Shown: positions 1 through 5,587 of the stretch, in pieces
How positions within the stretch are numbered: the first letter of the stretch is position 1
Layout: every line of letters begins with the position of its first letter
The notes under the pieces: model-generated
What the model was told of the DNA's origin: nothing
The model's input: only the letters and a program-made list of their open reading frames with translations
Database searches by the model: none
Position numbers and translations under genes: made by a program
NCBI GenBank assembly: GCA_030613705.1
Contig: JAUWLJ010000165.1
Coordinates: 1-5,587, forward strand
DNA from: Chloroflexota bacterium
GTDB lineage: Bacteria; Chloroflexota; Anaerolineae; Anaerolineales; UBA4823
Length of the DNA stretch: 5,587 nucleotides
Direction: 5' to 3'

Positions 1-2
1 TA

Positions 3-1490
3 ATGATTTTGGGTTTCCAAGGGATGGGGGGCAATTCATTTGGTAATTCTCCTGACAGTATAGCTACGAGGGCTGGAGATTATGGTGGATTCACAAATGA
101 GAATAATCCGAACCCGGATGGGGAGGACCAACAGGAACCATGGGTATATTACACTCAATCCGGGGACACCTTAGAGATTATCGCCGCCCGTTACCAGGTG
201 CTTCCACAGGATATCCAGGTTTCCTACCCGATTAAAGAAGATCAGCTGCTCGATCCAGGGCAGAAGTTGATCATCCCCAGACATGTACAGAATTCCCCCA
301 TTTCTGATCTGAACTTAGCGGATGACGAGGTGGTTTACTCACCAAGCGTTGAGGGATTTGACACTCAAGATTATGTTTCTCAAGCTGGTGGATACTTGAG
401 TAATCACCAGGAATACATGCGCAGCACGGGTCTGACAAGCGCAGCTGAAATTGTTGAGCGGGTTGCCTTGGAGAATTCGGTCCACCCGCGATTGTTATTA
501 GCCTTGTTGGAGTATCAATGTGGTTGTGTTCTGGGTTCAATGGTAGATGGAATTGATCCGGAATATCTGATGGGTGTCGATGATCCAAATCGTAAAGGTC
601 TATACCGGCAGTTAGGCTGGGCTGTGAACCAGCTCTCACTAGGTTATTATGGTTGGAGACGAGGTATGCTGACCGATCTGGCATTTCAATCCGGACCAGC
701 GGTTCATCTGCCGCCAAACCTGAACGCTGGTAGTGTCTCGATTGCTTATCTTTTCTCTCGCTTGTATGATCGGGAGAGTTGGGATCGAGCCATGGATCCA
801 CATGATGGGTTCGAAATGCTGCATGAAAGCATGTTCAGTGGAATTTGGATGGTTGATAGTTATGATGAACCCCTTTTCCCCCCTGGCTTGACGCAACCAG
901 ATTTGATCTTACCTTTTCAAGTGGATAAAGAGTGGGGGTATACCAGTGGACCGCATAAAGCCTGGGAGACAGAAGGTGCATTGGCAGCCCTGGATTTTGC
1001 CCCAGCCAGCGAGCGATTCGGTTGTGACCGGTCGGATGCCTGGGTGGTGGCTGTCGCCGATGGATTGGTAGCCCGTTCTGAGCACGGAGCAGTGGTTCTA
1101 GACCTTGATGGCGATGGCTTCGAGGGGACGGGTTGGGCGGTCCTCTATATGCACCTGGAAAGCCGCCAGCGGGTAGCTGAGGGCACCTATCTGCACCAGG
1201 GCGATAAAATCGGACATCCTTCCTGCGAGGGTGGACCGGCGGATGGCACCCATGTTCATATTGCCCGAAAATTTAATGGAGAATGGATAGCGGCGGATGG
1301 GCCGCTGCCATTTGTGATGAGTGGCTGGACCGCCCAGGCAGGCTTCCGGCCTTTTGAGGGGAGCCTGACCAGGGGTGCTCAGGTAGTGGTTGCCAACCCG
1401 CTTACGCCAGCAGAGGCATTTATCAGCCTCTCAACTGCTGACTTGATGTGGAGTGTAATGATCTCACGCAACTTGTGGTGGGAAGAATGA
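3..1490 (+). CDS. LysM-M23 cell-wall peptidase, 5' end outside the window
   Basis: Probable secreted or lipid-anchored endopeptidase that cuts peptidoglycan cross-links outside the membrane. Residues below count from the Met at base 3, which is probably internal: the frame is open to the left edge and no signal peptide is visible, unlike the downstream paralogue. Residues 46-93 form a LysM domain (YTQSGDTL start, PGQKLIIP end). Residues 145-305 are a conserved mainly helical region with the motif HPRLLLALLEYQ (Glu170). Residues 310-440 are an M23 domain with candidate zinc ligands His318, Asp331 and His419 and candidate catalytic His384 and His417 (GTHVH). His318 and Asp331 lie 13 residues apart, as in LasA/beta-lytic (M23A) enzymes. 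Cys341 and Cys408 are conserved in the paralogue and could form a disulfide. A short extra tail (about 476-495) is absent from the paralogue. Family assignment is firm; cleavage specificity is unknown. Confidence 0.9.
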   Translation: MILGFQGMGGNSFGNSPDSIATRAGDYGGFTNENNPNPDGEDQQEPWVYYTQSGDTLEIIAARYQVLPQDIQVSYPIKEDQLLDPGQKLIIPRHVQNSPISDLNLADDEVVYSPSVEGFDTQDYVSQAGGYLSNHQEYMRSTGLTSAAEIVERVALENSVHPRLLLALLEYQCGCVLGSMVDGIDPEYLMGVDDPNRKGLYRQLGWAVNQLSLGYYGWRRGMLTDLAFQSGPAVHLPPNLNAGSVSIAYLFSRLYDRESWDRAMDPHDGFEMLHESMFSGIWMVDSYDEPLFPPGLTQPDLILPFQVDKEWGYTSGPHKAWETEGALAALDFAPASERFGCDRSDAWVVAVADGLVARSEHGAVVLDLDGDGFEGTGWAVLYMHLESRQRVAEGTYLHQGDKIGHPSCEGGPADGTHVHIARKFNGEWIAADGPLPFVMSGWTAQAGFRPFEGSLTRGAQVVVANPLTPAEAFISLSTADLMWSVMISRNLWWEE

Positions 1491-1602
1491 ACGGAATTGA
1501 ATATATGCATTATTTGTTCCTGATCAGCACTGGTGATCTCGACTTTAGTATCCTCTTAACTTTGCCTTGAATCCAGATCGGATTATGGTTTAATTGGTCT
1601 CG

Positions 1603-3120
1603 ATGATGCTATTTGAGCGATTTCCGGTGGCAATCAAATCACCCGTTTACACCTGGATGTTCTGCCTGGGACTGATCAGCAGTTTGATATCAGCCTGTCA
1701 ATCGCAGACTGGTTTGGCAGGGCCTGGGGGGCAGGCAGCTTTCAGCACCGAAACCCCCTTTACGATTGAATCAGAGGTCACTCCTTTGCCTACTCGTCCA
1801 GCGTATTCTCCAGGTGAGCTGGTTGATTACACAGTGCAGAGTGGAGATACACTGCCTGCATTGGCGAATCACTTTAACACGAGCATCGCAGAGCTGCGTG
1901 AGGCGAATCCGATCATTCCCGAAGACGTGACCACCCTGCCTCCAGGGATGCCGATGGTAATCCCGATCTATTATGCACCGCTGTGGGGGACCTCGTATCA
2001 AATCCTCCCGGACAGTCACTTTGTCAATGGACCGGCTCAAATGGCATTTGATACCAATGCCTTCCTGGATGATAAACCGGGTTGGCTGAAAGGGTATATA
2101 GAGTATGCTTCAGGTGATAATCGAAGTGGGGCAGAGATCGTCGATCTGGTAGCGAAAAATTTCAGTGTCAGCCCGCGCCTATTGCTGGCTTTACTGGAAT
2201 ACCAGGCTGGCGGTGTGACACAACCTATGCCACCGGTAGATGTGGACCAATTCGTCTTGGGAAATGCCGACCAGGGGCATCGCGGTTTGTACTTGCAGCT
2301 GGTATGGGCAGCAAACACATTAAACAACAGTTATTACGCCTGGCGTACCGGTGATATGGAACCGATTATCCATCTGGATGGGACCCTGGAACGTCCTGAT
2401 CCTTGGCAGAATGCAGGTACAGTGGCTTTGCAAAAGTATTTCTCCACGCTCTTCCCGCCAGAAATATATAGCCAGGCAGTCGGGGGCAATGGATTAGCGG
2501 AGACTTATCAATCTCTGTTTGGGGAGGCGTGGGAGAATGAACAGCCCCATATTCCGGGCAGCCTGACCCAACCAGAGCTGGTACTGCCTTTCGGGCCAGG
2601 GGAGATCTGGGCCCTAACTGGCGGCCCGCACACCGGTTGGGGGACAGGACCCCCATTTGCTGCCCTGGACTTCGCGCCGCCTTCAGTTGTCGGTGGTTGT
2701 GTACCCAGCAATGAATGGGTCACCGCTGTCGCTCCGGGGGTGGTCGTGCGCTCGGAACCGGGGATCGTAGTGCTGGACCTGGATGGCGATGGTGACGAGC
2801 GCACTGGCTGGTCGATTTTTCATCTGCATGTTGGCACTGAAGGTCGTGTGCCCAGGGGAGCTAGATTAAATGCAGGTGACAAGATTGGACATCCGTCATG
2901 CGAAGGTGGTACCAGCACTGGAACACATATTCATATCGCGCGCAAGTACAATGGGGAGTGGATGCTTGCCGCAGGACCTCTGGCTTTCAACCTGGAGGGC
3001 TGGATTGCTCATAATGGTGCTGAGCCATATCTAGGCACCTTGACCCGCTTCTCCAGAACAGTTACTGCCTGTGTATGTTCAGACAGTAGTAGTTTCATCA
3101 CTGCCGGGGAGCGGGAATGA
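1603..3120 (+). CDS. LysM-M23 lipoprotein peptidase, tandem paralogue
   Basis: Probable membrane-anchored peptidoglycan endopeptidase, colinear with the preceding gene along its whole length. Numbering is from ATG 1603 (505 aa). A lipoprotein signal runs to the lipobox LISAC, with Cys32 as the lipidated residue, followed by a Pro/Thr/Ser-rich linker. LysM is at 74-121 (YTVQSGDTL). The helical middle region has SPRLLLALLEYQAG with Glu199. The M23 domain keeps His343, Asp356 (13 apart), His409, His442 and His444 (GTHIH), so all predicted zinc and catalytic residues are present. Cys366 and Cys433 match the Cys pair of the paralogue. The start is uncertain: TTG 1594, ATG 1603 and ATG 1606 are in frame and none has a good Shine-Dalgarno. 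ATG 1603 is chosen because it gives a normal signal peptide without a rare start codon. The 112-base gap from the upstream gene would allow co-transcription or a separate weak promoter. Confidence 0.92.
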   Translation: MMLFERFPVAIKSPVYTWMFCLGLISSLISACQSQTGLAGPGGQAAFSTETPFTIESEVTPLPTRPAYSPGELVDYTVQSGDTLPALANHFNTSIAELREANPIIPEDVTTLPPGMPMVIPIYYAPLWGTSYQILPDSHFVNGPAQMAFDTNAFLDDKPGWLKGYIEYASGDNRSGAEIVDLVAKNFSVSPRLLLALLEYQAGGVTQPMPPVDVDQFVLGNADQGHRGLYLQLVWAANTLNNSYYAWRTGDMEPIIHLDGTLERPDPWQNAGTVALQKYFSTLFPPEIYSQAVGGNGLAETYQSLFGEAWENEQPHIPGSLTQPELVLPFGPGEIWALTGGPHTGWGTGPPFAALDFAPPSVVGGCVPSNEWVTAVAPGVVVRSEPGIVVLDLDGDGDERTGWSIFHLHVGTEGRVPRGARLNAGDKIGHPSCEGGTSTGTHIHIARKYNGEWMLAAGPLAFNLEGWIAHNGAEPYLGTLTRFSRTVTACVCSDSSSFITAGERE

Positions 3121-3197
3121 TTTAATCCTCAAAAACTCACAGAATTCCGTCTTATCTAAGAAAACGGGGGCAATACTTGAGTAAATCAAACATATAT

Positions 3198-3210
3198 TTA
3201 ATAATATTAA
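3198..3210. repeat. AT-only palindrome upstream of the -35 box
   Basis: TTAATA-A-TATTAA is a perfect 6-1-6 inverted repeat ending 8 bases before the -35 box. It may be a protein-binding site or simply part of an AT-rich UP element. It does not share an obvious half-site with the palindrome over the -10 box. The base composition makes a chance occurrence quite possible. Confidence 0.3.
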
Positions 3211-3218
3211 TATAACCC

Positions 3219-3246
3219 TTGACAAATTATAAAATATGGCTATAAT
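3219..3246 (+). promoter_or_regulatory. Consensus housekeeping promoter of the four-gene operon
   Basis: An exact TTGACA (3219-3224) and an exact TATAAT (3241-3246) are separated by 16 bp. This matches the bacterial primary sigma factor consensus in both boxes. An AT-rich tract at about 3186-3215 lies directly upstream and could act as an UP element. Transcription would start near 3251-3254, about 40 bases before the first start codon. With both boxes perfect the promoter should be intrinsically strong, so a repressor is plausible. Confidence 0.85.
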
Positions 3247-3254
3247 GTTTATAG
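3240..3254. promoter_or_regulatory. Palindrome over -10 and transcription start, candidate operator
   Basis: CTATAA-TGT-TTATAG is a perfect 6-3-6 inverted repeat. It covers the -10 box and the predicted start of transcription, a usual place for a repressor site. The dyad is seen directly; its role as an operator is inferred. AT-rich promoter DNA gives short palindromes by chance, so confidence is limited. The HTH protein encoded two genes downstream would be a natural candidate ligand. Confidence 0.4.
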
Positions 3255-3283
3255 TTGTGAAGAGAGTGATTGGATTTCTGAAT

Positions 3284-3288
3284 GGAGG
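3284..3288 (+). promoter_or_regulatory. Shine-Dalgarno deciding the start of the 73-aa gene
   Basis: GGAGG lies 5 bases upstream of ATG 3294. An earlier in-frame ATG at 3282 would place this site inside the coding region and has no ribosome binding site of its own, so 3294 is the likely start. Confidence 0.8.
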
Positions 3289-3293
3289 ATACC

Positions 3294-3515
3294 ATGAACC
3301 CCAAGTATGAATTCATCTCGAATCATCGGGAACAGCTGATCATCCAGACCCAGCAAAATAATTTGATCCGCAGTTGCAGAGCTCGCCAGGATGGTTTACC
3401 AGGAAAGATCTTTGACAAATTGGGCGACGTGTTGATCTCCAGCGGATCGTGGCTAAAGAAGATATCCCGATCACCAATTGAGGATAACTCTGTGACGATC
3501 TACTCGCAGAATTAA
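3294..3515 (+). CDS. Small 73-aa protein of unknown function, first gene of operon
   Basis: Not recognised as a named family. It is a short, polar, mostly helical protein without a signal peptide or membrane segment, so probably cytoplasmic. An N-terminal Gln/Asn-rich helix (about 8-32, with HREQLIIQTQQNNLIRSCRA) leads to an amphipathic segment at 39-57 (IFDKLGDVLISSGSWLKKI) that could bind a membrane surface or a partner protein. One Cys (28) argues against a metal site. It is the first gene after the strong promoter, has a good Shine-Dalgarno, and is followed after 17 bases by the DUF2089-type gene, so it is probably co-transcribed. Reality as a gene is supported by the promoter, ribosome binding site and operon spacing. 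Function is unknown; an accessory or anti-regulator role is only a guess. Confidence 0.75.
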   Translation: MNPKYEFISNHREQLIIQTQQNNLIRSCRARQDGLPGKIFDKLGDVLISSGSWLKKISRSPIEDNSVTIYSQN

Positions 3516-3532
3516 TTAAGAGGAACAGTTCA

Positions 3533-3925
3533 ATGCAAACTTTACCCAATAATTGTCCAATCTGTGGTGGCGAAATTGTCGTCACTCGCCTGCATTGCCA
3601 GGATTGTGATAGCTCAATCGAGGGACGTTTTGTTCACGGCATATTCGAAGCGCTGACACCCGAACAACTCGGTTTTGTCGAGACATTTGTCCGATGTGAA
3701 GGGAAAATCAGCCGGATGGAGGACGAAATCGGCTTATCCTACCCAACCATCCGCAACCGATTACACGAGGTCATTCGCGCTCTTGGGTATGAGCCAGGTG
3801 GGGAGGAACCAGGGATGAGTGATGAGGAGCGGCGCCAAATCCTTGAGGACCTGGAACAGGGCAAGATAAACTACGAGGATGCCATGAGCATGTTGAAAGA
3901 AGGGGAGGAAAAGGTCAATGGATAA
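3533..3925 (+). CDS. DUF2089-type zinc-ribbon/HTH regulator with SHOCT-like tail
   Basis: Probable cytoplasmic transcriptional regulator of 130 aa. Residues 8-25 form a zinc ribbon with Cys8, Cys11, Cys22 and Cys25 (CPIC...CQDC). Residues 41-86 resemble a helix-turn-helix: LTPEQLGFVETFVRCEGKIS, then a recognition-type segment around GLSYPTIRNRLHEVIRALGY. This layout is that of DUF2089 proteins. Residues 95-124 (starting MSDEERRQILEDLEQG) are a SHOCT-like module that recurs in the next two genes. The start ATG has an AGGA site 8 bases upstream. The stop codon overlaps the start of the next gene by 8 bases, which implies translational coupling. DNA binding is inferred from the fold-like pattern; the target may be its own operon, given the palindromes at the promoter. 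Confidence 0.9.
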   Translation: MQTLPNNCPICGGEIVVTRLHCQDCDSSIEGRFVHGIFEALTPEQLGFVETFVRCEGKISRMEDEIGLSYPTIRNRLHEVIRALGYEPGGEEPGMSDEERRQILEDLEQGKINYEDAMSMLKEGEEKVNG

Positions 3926-5180
3926 GAGGTCTATACACACAGGTGAGAGGCCAAAGATTACCCTGAATATATCTGGGAATCTTTCAGTGAAAGGTTGGGA
4001 CAAGCTCGAGGTGGTTGCCAAATGTTCTACCCCAGACGATCTTGTCTTGGATGTCCAGGATGATGAGATCAGCGTCAATTGCCGGAGTAATGGCAGTTTG
4101 CGTATTCCATATCGATCTGTGATCCAGGCCAGCCAGATCAAGGGAGATGCGACTTTTAAATCCGTTGAAGGAGAGATATCCATTACGCAAATTTCAGGAA
4201 ACCTGTCTCTACGCAGCGTAGGTAGTGTCACTATCGGTACAGTGCACGGGAATCTAGCAGCAAAGAATGTCGATGGCAGCATCGCGCTTGAAAAATGCCA
4301 GGGAAATGTCTCCGTTCGAGATATCCAGGGTGATTTAATGATTGAAGAGAGTGTTTCAGGGAATCTGTCCCTGAAGGAGATCGATGGCAGCGCCAAAGTG
4401 CATGCCCGTGGAAATGTGAGTGTAGAGTTAGATCCTTCTCCGGAAAGCAGCTATGATTTCCAGGCAAAGGGGAACCTTTCCTGCCGCCTGCCAGCCGATG
4501 CGAGTGTGAAAGTTGATATTTTAAGCGGCTCAAAAATTGCTGTCAAAATTCCAGATGTTGAAGTGCCCTCCCGAATTAAGGCTCCCTTCGATTTGACCCT
4601 CGGAGATGGGGATGCAAATCTTACCCTCAGCGCAGCGGGAAATGTTAGTCTCGCCAGCCGGCCGGCGGATTGGGATCTGGGTGAATTTGAAGTCGACATT
4701 GGGGATGATTTTGAACTCATGGCTGAGTCGCTCGATGAGCAGATCTCATCCCAGATCGAAGCCCAAATGGAAATGATGGAAGAGGAATTACAGCACCAAT
4801 TAGACGCGCTATCCTTTTCATTGGAAAAGACCGCCTTTAGTGCAGAGCAGGCCGAACGGATTTCAGAGCGGGCCAGGGAGGCCAGCGAACGGGCAAACCG
4901 GCGTGCGCAGGAGAAAATCAGGCGCGCCCAAGAGAAAATGCAGCGGAAGCTTGAAGCTGCCCGGCTACGGGCTGAGAGAAAAACCCGCGCTGCAGAACGA
5001 GCCGCCCGTGACCGCAGACGACGACCGGAACCCCCAGAACGACCGGTTCCACCAAAAAGAGTCTCAGACCCCGTGTCTGATGAAGAACGGTTGATGATCC
5101 TGCAATTGCTTGAACAAGGAAAAGTCACCCCCGAAGAAGCAGAACAATTACTGGCCGCGTTAGAAGGAAAGAGTGTCTGA
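3918..5180 (+). CDS. DUF4097-like beta-repeat protein with helical arm and SHOCT-like tail
   Basis: A 420-aa protein with no signal peptide or membrane segment, so probably cytoplasmic or peripheral to the membrane. Residues 12-250 are short beta strands punctuated by eight GN[LV][SA] motifs at 20, 94, 111, 129, 148, 165, 185 and 241, as expected for the beta-helix-like repeats of DUF4097 'putative adhesin' proteins. Residues 250-300 are acidic with many Met and Gln. Residues 300-368 are a long Arg/Glu/Ala-rich helix with two tandem heptads (RRAQEKI, RRAQEKM), probably a coiled coil or single charged helix. A Pro/Arg hinge (369-382) leads to a SHOCT-like module at 386-417 (starting VSDEERLMILQLLEQGK). 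GGAGG at 3904-3908 is the ribosome site, and the gene overlaps its upstream neighbour by 8 bases. It resembles YvlB/LiaX-type proteins, which carry a similar module at the other end. A role as an assembling scaffold or sensor is inferred. Confidence 0.85.
   Translation: MDKRSIHTGERPKITLNISGNLSVKGWDKLEVVAKCSTPDDLVLDVQDDEISVNCRSNGSLRIPYRSVIQASQIKGDATFKSVEGEISITQISGNLSLRSVGSVTIGTVHGNLAAKNVDGSIALEKCQGNVSVRDIQGDLMIEESVSGNLSLKEIDGSAKVHARGNVSVELDPSPESSYDFQAKGNLSCRLPADASVKVDILSGSKIAVKIPDVEVPSRIKAPFDLTLGDGDANLTLSAAGNVSLASRPADWDLGEFEVDIGDDFELMAESLDEQISSQIEAQMEMMEEELQHQLDALSFSLEKTAFSAEQAERISERAREASERANRRAQEKIRRAQEKMQRKLEAARLRAERKTRAAERAARDRRRRPEPPERPVPPKRVSDPVSDEERLMILQLLEQGKVTPEEAEQLLAALEGKSV
4899..4940 (+). 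repeat. Two tandem 21-base heptad codon units in the helical arm
   Basis: The units encode RRAQEKI and RRAQEKM back to back at residues 328-341 of the beta-repeat protein. The DNA copies differ mainly at synonymous positions, which suggests an old duplication kept by selection on the protein, or convergence on a heptad pattern. Confidence 0.6.
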
Positions 5181-5190
5181 GGGTAATGCA

Positions 5191-5587
5191 ATGACAGAGA
5201 AGAATGAGCGAATAGAAATTCTGGAAATGATCGAAAGCGGCGTGATCACTGCCACCGAAGGTGCTCGTTTGCTGCAGGCTTTAGATACTGATGATCGATT
5301 AGAGAGTGTGAAGGATGTTGAATCAGTATTCTCCGCATCTGATGAGGATGCAGGCACTGAGGGAGGGACAAAGCCTGAGCAAGATGTGGAGGGATCTGGC
5401 GCTATGAGTGGAGAAGTGCTCGAGAATGTCTTTGAACCTGAAATCGAAAAGTGGCGGCGCTGGTGGATGATCCCCTTGTGGATTGGTGTTGGGATTACTA
5501 TTATTGCCAGCCTGCTGATGTTCTGGGCGTATCAATCTTCCGGGTTCAATTTTTGGTTCGCTTGCTCCTGGTTGCCTTTTTTGCTGG
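5191..5587 (+). CDS. SHOCT-like membrane protein, 3' end outside the window
   Basis: The frame is open from ATG 5191 to the right edge, giving 132 residues. GAGGG at 5179-5183 lies 7 bases upstream and overlaps the previous stop codon, so the gene belongs to the same operon (10-base gap). Residues 4-32 are a SHOCT-like module (ERIEILEMIESGVITATEGARLLQAL by position). Residues 33-85 are an acidic, Gly/Ser/Glu-rich linker. A basic and Trp-rich patch (KWRRWW, 87-92) precedes a membrane segment at about 93-114, and a second hydrophobic stretch (about 119-132) runs into the edge. By the positive-inside rule the module would face the cytoplasm, where the two preceding products probably reside. The complete fold and function cannot be judged from this part; I do not recognise a named family beyond the module. 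Confidence 0.82.
   Translation, partial: MTEKNERIEILEMIESGVITATEGARLLQALDTDDRLESVKDVESVFSASDEDAGTEGGTKPEQDVEGSGAMSGEVLENVFEPEIEKWRRWWMIPLWIGVGITIIASLLMFWAYQSSGFNFWFACSWLPFLL

Noticed and set aside
271..801. Minus-strand open frame (176 codons) inside the first peptidase gene
   Set aside because: Opposite a conserved part of the peptidase, low-complexity composition, no domain.
1522..1538. Inverted repeat GATCA-7-TGATC between the two peptidase genes
   Set aside because: Only five base pairs and no following T-run, so not supported as a terminator or operator.
1562..1589. Possible promoter TTGCCT-16-TATGGT before the second peptidase
   Set aside because: Both boxes match consensus poorly; it would leave almost no leader before ATG 1603.
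3148..3168. Possible hairpin after the second peptidase (CCGT...ACGG with inner CTTA/TAAG)
   Set aside because: The stem is bulged and no T-tract follows, so it is not called as a terminator.
3282..3293. Earlier ATG start (3282) for the 73-aa gene
   Set aside because: The GGAGG ribosome site at 3284-3288 would be inside the coding sequence; ATG 3294 is correctly spaced from it.
3761..4396. Minus-strand open frame (211 codons) across the regulator and beta-repeat genes
   Set aside because: It spans the junction of two strongly supported genes and has no domain-like sequence; treated as a shadow.
4840..5094. Plus-strand open frame (84 codons) inside the helical-arm region
   Set aside because: Alternative frame of a GC-rich repeat-like coding stretch, without its own ribosome site or domain.
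4451..5191. Long minus-strand open frame (246 codons) opposite the beta-repeat gene
   Set aside because: Its Ser/Arg-rich translation is the antisense of the Arg/Glu/Ala-rich helical arm; it has no recognisable domain and lies wholly over a well supported gene.

Overview
The window (about half G+C) holds six protein genes, all on the + strand, in two blocks. No tRNA, rRNA, CRISPR array or mobile element was seen. The gene content suggests a Chloroflexota bacterium, probably an Anaerolineae-type lineage: paired LysM plus M23 lipoprotein-type peptidases, a DUF2089 zinc-ribbon regulator, and repeated SHOCT-like modules next to a DUF4097-type beta-repeat protein. This assignment is inferred from gene content only.

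Block 1 (1-3120) is a tandem pair of paralogous exported cell-wall hydrolases. Each has a LysM peptidoglycan-binding domain, a conserved helical middle region that may be lysozyme-like, and a C-terminal M23 zinc peptidase. The zinc site has the wide His-x12-Asp spacing of the LasA/beta-lytic type rather than the short HxxxD of LytM. The first gene enters from beyond the left edge and lacks its signal peptide here. The second begins with a clear lipoprotein signal.

Between the blocks (3121-3293) lies an AT-rich regulatory region. It carries a promoter with exact consensus boxes (TTGACA, 16 bp, TATAAT). One small palindrome sits just upstream of the -35 box and another covers the -10 box and the expected transcription start.

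Block 2 (3294 to the right edge) is a compact operon of four genes: a 73-residue protein of unknown function, a DUF2089-type zinc-ribbon/HTH regulator, a cytoplasmic DUF4097-like beta-repeat protein with a long charged helical arm, and a membrane protein cut by the window end. The last three each carry one copy of the same ~30-residue SHOCT-like module, at the C-terminus of the regulator and the beta-repeat protein and at the N-terminus of the membrane protein. A shared module in a regulator, a possible scaffold and a membrane protein suggests that the products act together. By analogy with the YvlB/LiaX families of Firmicutes this could be an envelope-stress or membrane-sensing system. That role is inference and is the most interesting possibility in the window.
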